This document shows, in pieces, positions 18,022-26,941 of a stretch of 64,000 bases of DNA. The DNA is from UKL13-2 sp038206765 (GTDB taxonomy: Bacteria > Pseudomonadota > Gammaproteobacteria > Burkholderiales > Usitatibacteraceae): positions 133,861-197,860 of the forward strand of contig JBBRAM010000005.1 in NCBI GenBank assembly GCA_038206765.1, in the 5' to 3' direction. The position numbers and the translations under genes are program-made. Every line of letters begins with the position of its first letter. Position 1 is the stretch's first letter. A model generated the notes under the pieces. That model was not told the DNA's origin and did not search any database. It saw only the letters and a list, made by a program, of their open reading frames with translations.

Positions 18022-19101
18022 ATGCAGATAAAAATAGCGATAGATGCGATGGGCGGCGATCACGGCCCATCCGTTACCATTCCGGCAGCGTTGCAATTTA
18101 TTGAGCAATCAACGCATTGCTCAATTGTGCTTGTCGGCCAACATGCCCCGCTCAAAGCGGAGTTAGTCCGCTTGAAAGCGGGCCACATGCTGGATGCGCC
18201 TGATCCGCGCATCACGATTGTCCATGCTCCCGATGTGGTTGGGATGGATGAGGATATTCGTTCCGCTATCCGGCACAAAAAAAATTCTTCAATGCGCATT
18301 GCGATTGACTTAGTTAAGTCTGGCGCGGCCCACGCTTGCGTCTCAGCGGGCAACACGGGGGCGCTAATGGGCACCGCAAAATTTGTGCTTAAAACCTTGC
18401 CCGGCATCGATCGCCCTGCCATTTGCGCCGCACTGCCAACCCGCAACGGCGTCACCTACGCCCTTGACTTGGGCGCCAATGCGGAATGTACGCCGGAACA
18501 CATGCTGCAATTTGCAATTATGGGCGCAATGCTATGTACGGCCATCGAGGGACGGGCAAATCCAAGTGTCGGTTTGCTCAACATCGGTTCTGAAGAAATC
18601 AAAGGCAATGAAAATGTAAAACGCGCTGGCGAGTTGTTGAAAGCAAGCCATCTCAATTTTTATGGCAACGTTGAGGGCACCGATATTTATCTGGGCACGA
18701 CAGATGTGGTGGTTTGCGATGGCTTTATTGGCAACGTAATGCTCAAAACTTCCGAAGGTATTGCCAAAATGATGGGCGATTTTTTGAAAGAGGAGTACAC
18801 CAAAAACATCTTTCGTAAAATGGCAGCGTTGGCTTCCTACGCCGTGATCAAAGGCTTCCGCAAGCGCGTTGATACGCGTCGCTATAACGGCGCTACCTTG
18901 CTGGGCTTGCAAGGGGTTGTCGTAAAAAGTCACGGCTCGGCAGATGCCTACGCATTTGGCAAAGCGTTGCAACGTGCGGCGTCCGAAGTCGAGCACGGCT
19001 TACTCGCACTCATTACGACCGAAATTCAACGTCTGCACGGCGAGGGGTTATTGCTGCCACAAAAAGCCAATGCGTCCATTCAACACGAGATTAGCGAATG
19101 A
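18022..19101 (+). CDS. plsX: Phosphate acyltransferase PlsX
   Basis: PlsX transfers the acyl group from acyl-ACP to phosphate, giving acyl-phosphate for glycerol-3-phosphate acyltransferase PlsY, and so links fatty-acid and phospholipid synthesis. The 359-residue protein starts with IAIDAMGGDHGP, the PlsX signature. It also shows ACVSAGNTGALMG, LDLGANAECTPEHMLQFA and VVCDGFIGNVMLKTSEG, all family hallmarks. It is the first gene of the fab run and its end overlaps fabH by four bases (ATGA). It is soluble and peripherally membrane associated in known cases. No plsY is present here. Confidence 0.97.
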   Translation: MQIKIAIDAMGGDHGPSVTIPAALQFIEQSTHCSIVLVGQHAPLKAELVRLKAGHMLDAPDPRITIVHAPDVVGMDEDIRSAIRHKKNSSMRIAIDLVKSGAAHACVSAGNTGALMGTAKFVLKTLPGIDRPAICAALPTRNGVTYALDLGANAECTPEHMLQFAIMGAMLCTAIEGRANPSVGLLNIGSEEIKGNENVKRAGELLKASHLNFYGNVEGTDIYLGTTDVVVCDGFIGNVMLKTSEGIAKMMGDFLKEEYTKNIFRKMAALASYAVIKGFRKRVDTRRYNGATLLGLQGVVVKSHGSADAYAFGKALQRAASEVEHGLLALITTEIQRLHGEGLLLPQKANASIQHEISE

Positions 19102-20060
19102 CCATTTATAGCAAAATAATCGGCACTGGTAGCTACTTGCCCGAGCGTGTGGTAACAAATCAGGACTTAGAAAAAATTGTCGATACCAATGATGAATGGA
19201 TCGTCAGTCGCACCGGTATTCGCGAGCGTCATTACGCGGCAGACGACCAGAATGCGAGTGATCTGGCGCTAATTGCCTGTCAACGCGCCATGCAGGCAGC
19301 TGGTGTGACTGCGAGAGACATTGATCTCATTATTGTCGGCACTTCCACGCCTGATATGGTGTTTCCGGCCACTGCCTGCATTTTGCAGGACAAGTTGGGT
19401 ATCAACCAGGGCTTTGCTTTTGATATCCAGGCGGTGTGTGCTGGTTTTGTCTATGGATTGGCGACGGCGGATAAATTCATTCGCTCAGGAAGCGCTAAAT
19501 GCGCGCTGGTGGTCGGTGCTGAAGTGTTTTCGCGCATTATGAATTGGCAAGATCGCTCCACCTGTGTACTGTTCGGTGACGGTGCTGGTGCTGTTGTCGT
19601 GATGGCATCTGACGCGCCGGGTATTCTTTCCACGCATTTGCATACCGATGGAAGTTATCGCAATGCCCTCTGCACACCGGGCACCGTCGAAAACGGCCGA
19701 GTCCGTGGCAGTCCGATGCTGACGATGGACGGCAGTACCGTTTATAAATTTGCGGTCAAGGCATTTGAAGATGTGGCTTGGGAAGCGCTGCGGGCAAATA
19801 ATTTGCAACCTGCCGATATCGATAAATTTATTTGTCATCAAGCCAATCAGCGCATTATCATGCACGCCGCCAAAAAATTAGCGTTGCCGGATGAAAAGGT
19901 CGTCTTGACAGTTGATAAACACGGCAACACCTCGGCAGCCTCTATTCCACTCGCATTAGACACCGTTGTGCGTGAAGGGAAAATCAAAGCAGGCGATACG
20001 ATCTTGCTCGCCGCGTTGGGTGGCGGCTTTGCTTGGGGCGCGGCCTTGCTGACTTGGTAA
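19098..20060 (+). CDS. fabH: 3-oxoacyl-ACP synthase III (KAS III)
   Basis: FabH condenses acetyl-CoA with malonyl-ACP to start fatty-acid synthesis. The N-terminus IIGTGSYLPERVVTN and GTSTPDMVFPATAC are typical. The nucleophile is C114 in QAVCAGFVYGL. The His and Asn of the triad are in CHQANQRI and KHGNTSAAS. The length of 320 residues is normal. The ATG overlaps the plsX stop (ATGA), so translation is coupled. Together with fabD, fabG, acpP and fabF it forms the complete elongation-initiation set except the dehydratase and enoyl reductase, which are not in the window. Confidence 0.97.
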   Translation: MTIYSKIIGTGSYLPERVVTNQDLEKIVDTNDEWIVSRTGIRERHYAADDQNASDLALIACQRAMQAAGVTARDIDLIIVGTSTPDMVFPATACILQDKLGINQGFAFDIQAVCAGFVYGLATADKFIRSGSAKCALVVGAEVFSRIMNWQDRSTCVLFGDGAGAVVVMASDAPGILSTHLHTDGSYRNALCTPGTVENGRVRGSPMLTMDGSTVYKFAVKAFEDVAWEALRANNLQPADIDKFICHQANQRIIMHAAKKLALPDEKVVLTVDKHGNTSAASIPLALDTVVREGKIKAGDTILLAALGGGFAWGAALLTW

Positions 20061-20094
20061 GTGAATCAAAAATGAAGAAGTTAGTTAAAACATC

Positions 20095-21054
20095 ATGACA
20101 ACCATTGGTACAAAAGTGTTCGCCATCACGTTCGCAGGCCAAGGGTCACAATCCATCGGCATGATGGCCGGTTTTTCCGATGCAGCCCACCTTACAATCA
20201 AACGGTGCTTTGATGAGGCCTCCGAGAGCATTAAGACCGATTTATGGAACATGGTCGTCAACGGACCTGTTGGGACGTTGGCGCAGACTATCAATACCCA
20301 GCCGGTGATGCTGACCGCCGGTGTTGCTACGTACCGCGCGTGGCTTGAGGCCGGTGGCCGATCAGCGGATTTTTATGCAGGCCATAGTTTGGGTGAATAC
20401 ACGGCACTGGTTGCCGCCGGTGCGATTTCATTTGCCGATGCCATTCCGCTCGTCCGTTTTCGCGCGCAGGCTATGCAAAATGCGGTTCCCGAGGGCACAG
20501 GCGGCATAGCGGCTATTCTGGGCTTAGAGGTTGACGTGATTCGCGATGTTTGTATTGCGGCCGCGCAGGGGGAGGTGCTTGAAGCAGTCAACTTAAACTC
20601 CCCCGGGCAGATTGTCATTGCCGGCCATAAAACAGCGGTGGAACGCGGGATGGCGCTGGCCAAAGAGCGCGGTGCTAAACGTGCATTGCTGCTGCCCATG
20701 AGCGTGCCATCGCATTGTGCATTGATGAAACCTGCCGCCGAAAAACTGGCCGATTATTTGCAAGGCATCGTTGTCACGGTGCCCACCAAGCCGGTAATTC
20801 AAAATGCAGATGTGGTCGCTTTTAAGAGCGCGGATGGGATCAAGCAAGCGCTGGTTGAACAACTCTATCGTCCCGTTCGCTGGATTGAAACGGTTCAACA
20901 ACTTGCGGTACTTGGTGCGACCAACATCGTTGAATGCGTTCCTGGCAAAATTTTAACGGGCTTGAACAAGCGTATTGATGTCAAACTGAATTGCCTAGCA
21001 ATTACGGATTCAGCCTCAATGGATGCCGCGATTGTGCAAGTTTGCGCAATTTGA
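20095..21054 (+). CDS. fabD: Malonyl-CoA:ACP transacylase
   Basis: FabD loads malonate from CoA to ACP. The oxyanion region FAGQGSQSIGM is at the N-terminus. The nucleophile S98 is in GHSLGEYTAL, and the partner His is in SVPSHCALM. GTGGIAAILGL and the C-terminal VECVPGKILTGL are family features. The 319-residue length is standard. It is 34 bases after fabH and 34 bases before the fabG start, in one transcription unit. Nothing unusual is seen. Confidence 0.97.
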   Translation: MTTIGTKVFAITFAGQGSQSIGMMAGFSDAAHLTIKRCFDEASESIKTDLWNMVVNGPVGTLAQTINTQPVMLTAGVATYRAWLEAGGRSADFYAGHSLGEYTALVAAGAISFADAIPLVRFRAQAMQNAVPEGTGGIAAILGLEVDVIRDVCIAAAQGEVLEAVNLNSPGQIVIAGHKTAVERGMALAKERGAKRALLLPMSVPSHCALMKPAAEKLADYLQGIVVTVPTKPVIQNADVVAFKSADGIKQALVEQLYRPVRWIETVQQLAVLGATNIVECVPGKILTGLNKRIDVKLNCLAITDSASMDAAIVQVCAI

Positions 21055-21088
21055 CGGCCGGAGCCAACAAAATTATGTGGGGAATATC

Positions 21089-21835
21089 ATGAAGTCATTA
21101 GCAGGACAAATTGCTTTAGTGACGGGCGCGTCGCGTGGCATTGGCGATGCAATTTTGCGACATCTGGGCAACGCCGGCGCGACGGTAATTGGTACCGCAA
21201 CAACAGTAGATGGCGCGGCCGCGATCAGCAAAAATATTTCAGATGCGGGCATGACCGGCGTAGGCTTGATGCTGAACGTACAAGATGCGCCGCAAATTGA
21301 TGCCACCATCAAGCAGATAGAAGAAAAATTTGGCGCCGTCTCAATTCTCGTCAACAATGCCGGTATCACACGAGACACCCTCTTGATGCGCATGAGAGAT
21401 GACGATTGGAATGCCGTCATCGATACCAATCTCACCTCAGTGTTTCGGCTGAGCAGGGCGGTCATGAAATCGATGATGCGGGCGCGAACAGGGCGTATTA
21501 TCAACATCGCTTCAGTGGTTGGTTTTATAGGCAATGCTGGGCAGACCAACTATGTCGCCGCAAAAGCCGGTATGGTTGGCTTTACCAAGGCGCTGGCACG
21601 AGAAGTTGGTAGCCGCAATATCACCGTGAACTGTGTTGCGCCGGGCTTCATCGAAACCGATATGACAAAAGCGCTCAGCAACGATCAAGTCACCAAGCTC
21701 GTTGCCAGCGTGCCGTTAGGGCGCTTGGGGCAGGTGAACGATATCGCCGAGGCGGTGCTGTTTCTGGCATCATCGGGCGCATCTTACGTCACCGGCAACA
21801 CGATCCATGTGAACGGTGGCATGCACATGGAGTAG
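21089..21835 (+). CDS. fabG: 3-oxoacyl-ACP reductase
   Basis: FabG is the NADPH-dependent reductase of the beta-ketoacyl step in fatty-acid elongation. It is a short-chain dehydrogenase with the TGASRGIG nucleotide-binding motif near residue 12 and the NNAGITRDTLLMRM loop. The active site is N-S-Y-K: NIASVVG, then NYVAAKAG. The C-terminal motif is AEAVLFLASSGASYVTGNTIHVNGG. The start is the ATG at 21089, preceded by GTGGGGA; an earlier in-frame start would overlap fabD. The length is 248 residues. It is clearly FabG rather than another SDR because it lies between fabD and acpP. Confidence 0.97.
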   Translation: MKSLAGQIALVTGASRGIGDAILRHLGNAGATVIGTATTVDGAAAISKNISDAGMTGVGLMLNVQDAPQIDATIKQIEEKFGAVSILVNNAGITRDTLLMRMRDDDWNAVIDTNLTSVFRLSRAVMKSMMRARTGRIINIASVVGFIGNAGQTNYVAAKAGMVGFTKALAREVGSRNITVNCVAPGFIETDMTKALSNDQVTKLVASVPLGRLGQVNDIAEAVLFLASSGASYVTGNTIHVNGGMHME

Positions 21836-21996
21836 ATTTTTATGGCTTTTGTCGTTTTTATGTTTTTTACGTTTTTTTTGTGCAGCAACTAAATTGCAGA
21901 AGTAAAAAATGTTTGCAGCTTATTTGGTAAAATAGCGTTGTACGTAATTTCACCCCGATCACCTTGTAGAACTCACCCTGTTGGAGGAAGTAGCAA

Positions 21997-22233
21997 ATGG
22001 ATAACATCGAAGCCCGCGTCAAAAAAATCGTGGCAGAACAGTTAGGCGTCGCCGAAGCTGATATCAAAAACGAATCTTCGTTTGTCGAGGACCTCGGCGC
22101 TGATTCCCTCGACAATGTAGAGCTCGTCATGGCGCTCGAAGAAGAATTCGAGACTGAAATTCCTGATGAAGCCGCTGAAAAAATTACCAATGTTCAGCAA
22201 GCGGTTGATTACATCAACGCCAACAAAAAATAA
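21997..22233 (+). CDS. acpP: Acyl carrier protein
   Basis: The 78-residue acidic carrier has the phosphopantetheine-bearing serine S37 in DLGADSLDNVEL. A strong GGAGG ribosome site (21983-21987) stands nine bases before the ATG, fitting one of the most expressed proteins of the cell. The 161-base upstream spacer has a TAAAAT box at 21928-21933 that could be the -10 of a separate acpP promoter, but no good -35 is visible, so this is tentative. A hairpin terminator follows at 22267, which would allow acpP to be made in excess over fabF. Confidence 0.98.
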   Translation: MDNIEARVKKIVAEQLGVAEADIKNESSFVEDLGADSLDNVELVMALEEEFETEIPDEAAEKITNVQQAVDYINANKK

Positions 22234-22266
22234 CTCGCGCTTTTTTGCGAGAGCCATCGGTGTTCT

Positions 22267-22307
22267 AATCGGGCTGCCTGCCGTTGTGGGCAGCCCGATT
22301 GGTTTTT
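22267..22307 (+). terminator. Rho-independent terminator after acpP
   Basis: Perfect 12-base arms AATCGGGCTGCC (22267-22278) and GGCAGCCCGATT (22289-22300) enclose a ten-base loop and are followed by GGTTTTT. The free energy should be high from the GC content. It lies 33 bases after the acpP stop and 45 bases before fabF, so it probably separates high acpP expression from lower read-through into fabF. Confidence 0.9.
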
Positions 22308-22344
22308 AGTGATTCCTATTTTTAGTCGCGTTAAATTAAAGTAA

Positions 22345-23589
22345 ATGGTGGCCATGAGTAAAAGACGTGTTGTCATTACGGGTCTGGGTATCGTCTCACC
22401 CGTTGGAAATTCTATTCCGCAAGTTTGGGACAACCTCACCAACGGGCGCGGCGGCGTATCGTTGATTACGCGTTTCGATCCGGCGTTATTGCCAACGCGT
22501 TTCGCTGCGCAAGTAGCCAACTTTAATCCCAATGATTGGATGTCGCCCAAAGAAGTGCGTCGCATGGACACCTTCATTCACTACGGTTTAGCGGCCGCTA
22601 AGATGGCAATGGACGACGCAGGCTTGGTCGTAACCGAAGAAAATGCGGAGCGCATCGGCGTGAATGTTGGCTCCGGCATCGGTGGCTTGCCGATGATTGA
22701 AGACACCGTTCGCGAAATGATCGCGAAAGGACCTCGACGTATCTCGCCATTCTTTGTGCCCGGCTCGATTATCAATATGGTCGCCGGCATGATTTCAATC
22801 CAATACGGCTTCAAAGGGCCTAATGTGTCCATGGTGTCGGCTTGCACCACCTCTGCACACTGCGTCGGCGATGCGGCACGTTTTATTGAGTACGGCGACG
22901 CCGATGTCATGATCGCGGGCGGCGCTGAGGCGACAATTAGCATGATCGGCATGGGTGGCTTCTGCTCTTGTAAAGCGCTATCAGAGCGTAACGATTCACC
23001 CGACACGGCAAGCCGACCGTTCGACCGCGATCGTGATGGCTTTGTGCTGGGCGAGGGGGCCGGTATTTTGGTACTAGAATCCCTCGAACACGCCCAAGCA
23101 CGCGGCGCTCGCATCTATGCAGAGCTACTCGGCATGGGCATGAGCTCAGACGCCTATCACATGACCTCGCCGAGTATGGACGGCCCACGTCGCGGCATGA
23201 TTAACGCCATGAAAAATGCGCATGTCAATCCTACTGATGTGCAATATATCAACGCGCACGGCACGTCCACACCGCTCGGCGACAAGAATGAAACTGAGGC
23301 CATGAAAGCCGCGTTTGGCGATCATGCGTATAAGTTGGTGGTTAACTCAACCAAATCTATGACTGGCCACCTCCTGGGTGCGGCGGGTGGCATTGAAGCC
23401 GTGTTTACGACGCTGGCAATTCACCATCAAGTTTCGCCACCGACGATCAACATTTTTAATCAAGACCCAGAATGTGATCTGGATTATTGCGCTAATACAG
23501 CGAGAGATATGAAGATTAATGTCGCCGTGTCGAATTCATTTGGTTTTGGTGGCACGAATGGCTCGTTGGTGTTTAAACGCTTTGTGTAG
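22345..23589 (+). CDS. fabF: 3-oxoacyl-ACP synthase II
   Basis: FabF elongates acyl-ACP, including the step to C18:1 that controls temperature-dependent unsaturation. The nucleophile is in VSACTTSAHC (C167 from the first ATG, C164 from the second). The two active-site histidines are in NAHGTSTPLGD and STKSMTGHLLGA. The C-terminal glycine-rich SNSFGFGGTNGSLVF is present. The length is 414 residues. Two ATGs, at 22345 and 22354, are possible; relatives begin MSKRRVVITG, which favours the second. It follows the acpP terminator and precedes mltG by 66 bases. Confidence 0.97.
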   Translation: MVAMSKRRVVITGLGIVSPVGNSIPQVWDNLTNGRGGVSLITRFDPALLPTRFAAQVANFNPNDWMSPKEVRRMDTFIHYGLAAAKMAMDDAGLVVTEENAERIGVNVGSGIGGLPMIEDTVREMIAKGPRRISPFFVPGSIINMVAGMISIQYGFKGPNVSMVSACTTSAHCVGDAARFIEYGDADVMIAGGAEATISMIGMGGFCSCKALSERNDSPDTASRPFDRDRDGFVLGEGAGILVLESLEHAQARGARIYAELLGMGMSSDAYHMTSPSMDGPRRGMINAMKNAHVNPTDVQYINAHGTSTPLGDKNETEAMKAAFGDHAYKLVVNSTKSMTGHLLGAAGGIEAVFTTLAIHHQVSPPTINIFNQDPECDLDYCANTARDMKINVAVSNSFGFGGTNGSLVFKRFV

Positions 23590-23655
23590 CGCTGGCTCGA
23601 TTGTTTGGGGCGCTGTGTTGCTTATCGTGTTGTTTGCATTAGACCAATCAAAATT

Positions 23656-24672
23656 ATGAAGCGATTTTTCCTCAGCATGTTCGTTTTAGCCTTGCTGGGC
23701 GCTGCTATCGGAGTAGGTTGGGGTTACCATTTTGCGCACAGCAAATTGATTTTGCCCAATTCCTCCGCGTCGACGTCGGCAACACCATTTGAATTCACCG
23801 TCAAACAGGGGGCCTCGCTTAAGAGCCTCGCAAAGCAATTGACCCTCGCTGGGTTATTGCCTGAACCACAGCTATTTTGGCTGATGGGTCGCGTAACCAA
23901 TCAGGCAACCGGCATTCACGCTGGAACCTATCGTCTTGAGGCACCACTGACGCCGCTGGAGCTGTTGCAGAAATTAAACGATGGTGACGTCATTGCCATT
24001 TCTGTAACCTTCGTCGAGGGCATAACCTTTGCTGATATGCGGGCGTGGCTAGAAAAATCCGAAAACGTCAAAGTGACACTCAAAGGTTTGAGCAACACTG
24101 AAGTACTCAAGCGAATCGGTGCGACCGAGAGCCATCCGGAAGGGCTGTTTTTCCCCGATACCTATCGCTTTGCGTTGGGCGCAACCGACCTCGAGATACT
24201 GAAAAAAAGCTATCAAACCATGCAAAAAAAGCTTGCTGGTGCATGGGCAACCCGCGATTCCAACCTGCCCTACAAAACACCGTATGAAGCCTTGACGATG
24301 GCTTCCATCATTGAGAAGGAAACTGGCAAAGCCGAGGAACGCCCGCTTATCGGTTCCGTATTTGTCAATCGTCTGCGTGTCCCGATGCGGCTGCAAACGG
24401 ACCCCACCATCATCTATGGCATGGGCGACCAATACAACGGCAATATTCGTAAGCGTGATCTCTTGAATGACACGCCGTATAACACCTACACCCGTGACGG
24501 TCTACCACCCACGCCGATAGCGATGCCAGGCCTTGGATCACTGATGGCGGCTGTCAAACCCGCGCAGTCGGACCGTTTGTATTTTGTCGCAAAGGGAGAC
24601 GGTAGTCATTATTTTTCAGCTTCACTCGAAGAGCATAATCGAGCGGTCAATAAATATCAGCTGGGTCGGTGA
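23656..24672 (+). CDS. mltG: Endolytic murein transglycosylase MltG
   Basis: MltG is an inner-membrane lytic transglycosylase that cuts nascent peptidoglycan strands and sets their length. A single N-terminal membrane helix (KRFFLSMFVLALLGAAIGVG) anchors it. A LysM-like region follows. The YceG domain contains SIIEKETGKAEERPLIG, with the catalytic glutamate, and RLRVPMRLQTDPTIIYG. The C-terminal YNTYTRDGLPPTPIAMPG motif is also typical. The ATG at 23656 gives 338 residues. The fabF-mltG-tmk-holB order without an intervening pabC is notable, since pabC sits there in gammaproteobacteria. Tmk starts four bases downstream. Confidence 0.95.
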   Translation: MKRFFLSMFVLALLGAAIGVGWGYHFAHSKLILPNSSASTSATPFEFTVKQGASLKSLAKQLTLAGLLPEPQLFWLMGRVTNQATGIHAGTYRLEAPLTPLELLQKLNDGDVIAISVTFVEGITFADMRAWLEKSENVKVTLKGLSNTEVLKRIGATESHPEGLFFPDTYRFALGATDLEILKKSYQTMQKKLAGAWATRDSNLPYKTPYEALTMASIIEKETGKAEERPLIGSVFVNRLRVPMRLQTDPTIIYGMGDQYNGNIRKRDLLNDTPYNTYTRDGLPPTPIAMPGLGSLMAAVKPAQSDRLYFVAKGDGSHYFSASLEEHNRAVNKYQLGR

Positions 24673-24676
24673 CAAC

Positions 24677-25369
24677 ATGCAGCACAAGAAACCTATACCG
24701 GTGTCCAAACCCAAGTCCGTGCCAACGAACGTTCCCATGCGGCGTGGAAAATTTTTAACGCTCGAAGGCATTGATGGCGCTGGTAAATCCTCGCACACCA
24801 CGTTCATCGCAGATCACATTCGCGCTCAAGGTTTTGAAGTCATCACCACCCGCGAACCCGGTGGCACCAAGCTGGGTGAGGCGTTGCGGGCGATGTTGCT
24901 GAATGACAAAATGCATCCAGAAACCGAGGCGTTGCTCATGTTTGCCTCGCGTCGCGAACAATTGGCTGAAATAATTGAGCCTTCGTTAGCCGCTGGCAAA
25001 TGGGTTATTTGTGATCGTTTTACTGATTCTACTTACGCCTATCAATGCGGCGGACGCGGCTTATCACAGGACCGTATCGGTGTCTTATCGGATTGGGTTC
25101 ATGGCCATTTGCAGCCGGATTTAACGTATTTGTTCGATGCACCGCTGGCAGTTGCGCGTGAGCGTTTGGATAACAATAAAGCAGAGCCCGATAAATTTGA
25201 GCGCGAGCAGCAGGATTTTTTCGCGAAAGTGCGCGCGGCTTATTTGCAACTCGCTACGGATTTCCCGCAGCGTATAAAAGTAGTCAATTCGGCGCGACCA
25301 ATCAGTGAAATTCAATCAGAATTGGCGCAATTGCTAGATTCACTGCTGGATACGCCTCGCGATGATTGA
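24677..25369 (+). CDS. tmk: Thymidylate kinase
   Basis: Tmk phosphorylates dTMP to dTDP, needed for DNA synthesis. The P-loop is EGIDGAGKSSH. TTREPGGTKLGEALR is the DR/E-type signature. The LID/DRY region is CDRFTDSTYAYQCGGRG. The start is uncertain: ATG 24677 gives 230 residues with about 20 extra N-terminal residues. ATG 24737 (MRRGKFLTLEG) is closer to the family beginning but has no ribosome site. It is tightly packed, four bases after mltG and overlapping holB by eight bases, in a replication-linked operon. Confidence 0.95.
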   Translation: MQHKKPIPVSKPKSVPTNVPMRRGKFLTLEGIDGAGKSSHTTFIADHIRAQGFEVITTREPGGTKLGEALRAMLLNDKMHPETEALLMFASRREQLAEIIEPSLAAGKWVICDRFTDSTYAYQCGGRGLSQDRIGVLSDWVHGHLQPDLTYLFDAPLAVARERLDNNKAEPDKFEREQQDFFAKVRAAYLQLATDFPQRIKVVNSARPISEIQSELAQLLDSLLDTPRDD

Positions 25370-26411
25370 CCTCCTCCCATGGCATCGTCGGCCATTAATC
25401 GAGCTTCTCGCTCGGCGTGAAAAATTGCCGCATGCGCTTCTGATTCACGGTAACCAGGGCATCGGCAAAGTCGAGTTCGCTCGTGCGATGGCGCAGTCAC
25501 TGCTCTGCGAAGCGCCGATAATGTCTAATAGTGGCGATAAGAATTTGGCTGGCATTGCATGTGGAATTTGCAGCGCATGCAACTGGTTTCGCGACGGCAA
25601 CCATCCCGATTATCGCGAACTCCTACCTGAAATTTTAGTGGATGAAGACGTTGACTCGGAAGCCCCTTCCGACCCGGATGCCAAAGACAAGAAAAAAAGT
25701 AAAGAAATTAAGATCGATCAAATCCGTGGCATTGCCGATTTCATGACGCTATCCACCCATCGCGACGGTTTCCGGGTGTTGGTGATTCATCCGGCGGAAG
25801 CGATGAATATGTCGGCAGCCAACGCGCTACTCAAGACACTTGAGGAGCCATCTGCGCGTACCGTAATTCTGCTGGTGACCGATCAAATGGCGCGTCTTAT
25901 GGCCACTATTCGTAGCCGCTGCCAGCGCGTGTTGTTGCCCGCCCCCGACGCGTTAGACGCAGTCGCGTGGCTTATGCAGCATGACAAAGGGCTTAGTGAT
26001 GCTCAGGCCGAAGCAGCGCTTGCGATGGCGGGCGGTGCGCCGCTGGATGCAGTGACATTCGCAGCCTCAGACTATCAAACATCACGCAAAGCATTTGTAG
26101 CGGCGCTGTCCGATCCTGCCGCGGACTATATGGCTGCTGCGCAATCGTTCGAAAAATCCGATCTCAATCACATCATCACGTGGCTGCAAACTTGGGTGAG
26201 CGATGTGGTGCTAAGCAAAGTGTCAGGTAATGTGCGACATCATGTTGATGAGAAAAAAGCCATTGCGAGCATTGCGCGCCATGTAAAACTGACCAAATTG
26301 TTCCGCTATGAATCGGAACTGCGCCAAGCGCGTCGCTCAATTCATCACCCGTTGAACGTGAGACTCCTGCTCGAACAGTTGCTAATATCGTACCAACGCG
26401 CTATACAATGA
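25362..26411 (+). CDS. holB: DNA polymerase III delta-prime subunit
   Basis: Delta-prime is a stator part of the clamp loader that opens the sliding clamp. HALLIHGNQGIGK is the degenerate P-loop; it reads GNQGIGKVEFA here. The zinc module shows three cysteines in ACGICSACNWF, with a fourth possible upstream. NALLKTLEEP and SRCQRVLLPAP are the AAA+ sensor regions. The length of 349 residues is normal. An acidic/Lys insert (about 85-115, including DAKDKKKSK) is longer than in E. coli. It overlaps tmk by eight bases and precedes pilZ by a short gap. Confidence 0.95.
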   Translation: MIDLLPWHRRPLIELLARREKLPHALLIHGNQGIGKVEFARAMAQSLLCEAPIMSNSGDKNLAGIACGICSACNWFRDGNHPDYRELLPEILVDEDVDSEAPSDPDAKDKKKSKEIKIDQIRGIADFMTLSTHRDGFRVLVIHPAEAMNMSAANALLKTLEEPSARTVILLVTDQMARLMATIRSRCQRVLLPAPDALDAVAWLMQHDKGLSDAQAEAALAMAGGAPLDAVTFAASDYQTSRKAFVAALSDPAADYMAAAQSFEKSDLNHIITWLQTWVSDVVLSKVSGNVRHHVDEKKAIASIARHVKLTKLFRYESELRQARRSIHHPLNVRLLLEQLLISYQRAIQ

Positions 26412-26448
26412 ACACCAACCAAACATTTCATTGATCGAGGAGCTATCC

Positions 26449-26841
26449 GTGTCGTCCTCTCCGCCAACCACCACAATGGGTGCGTCAAGTGTCACGCCGA
26501 TCAAGCGTCCGGACGTGATTTCGCTCAACCTGAAAGGCAAGAGTGCGCTTTACGCCTCGTGGTTGCCACTGCTTAAGGGAGGCGGGCTTTTTATGCAGAC
26601 GACCAAAAACCACCAATTGGGCGATGAAGTTTTAGTGGTTCTCACGTTTCTCGATGAGCCTGCAAAAGTGCCGATGACTGGAAAAGTCGTGTGGGTCAAT
26701 CCGGCGCACGCCACCGGTAATCGACCGCAAGGTGTGGCGATTCAATTGCCGGACAATGAAATCGGCAAAGAATTGAAGAAAAAAATTGAAGGTATTTTGG
26801 CGCCGGTTGCCAAATCTGATCGCACGACGCACACGTTGTGA
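26449..26841 (+). CDS. pilZ: Type IV pilus assembly protein PilZ
   Basis: PilZ supports type IV pilus biogenesis, acting with PilB and the FimX-type system. This PilZ domain lacks the canonical c-di-GMP residues: neither an RxxxR nor a (D/N)xSxxG motif is visible, matching the pilus-type PilZ found after holB. A conserved stretch KGGGLFMQTTKNHQLGDEV is followed by a domain ending QGVAIQLPDNE. The start is GTG at 26449, fixed by a strong GAGGAG site at 26437-26442; an in-frame TTG at 26431 would overlap that site. The protein has 130 residues. No tatD follows, in contrast to the common holB-pilZ-tatD order. Confidence 0.9.
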   Translation: MSSSPPTTTMGASSVTPIKRPDVISLNLKGKSALYASWLPLLKGGGLFMQTTKNHQLGDEVLVVLTFLDEPAKVPMTGKVVWVNPAHATGNRPQGVAIQLPDNEIGKELKKKIEGILAPVAKSDRTTHTL

Positions 26842-26941
26842 CACTAAAATAACGGTAATTTTGCGCCGCCGTTATGCCTGAAGATCCGCATTCAGACTGG
26901 CTTTCCGGCGTTATGTCCGCGCGCCTATCAGTGCAAGCAGA

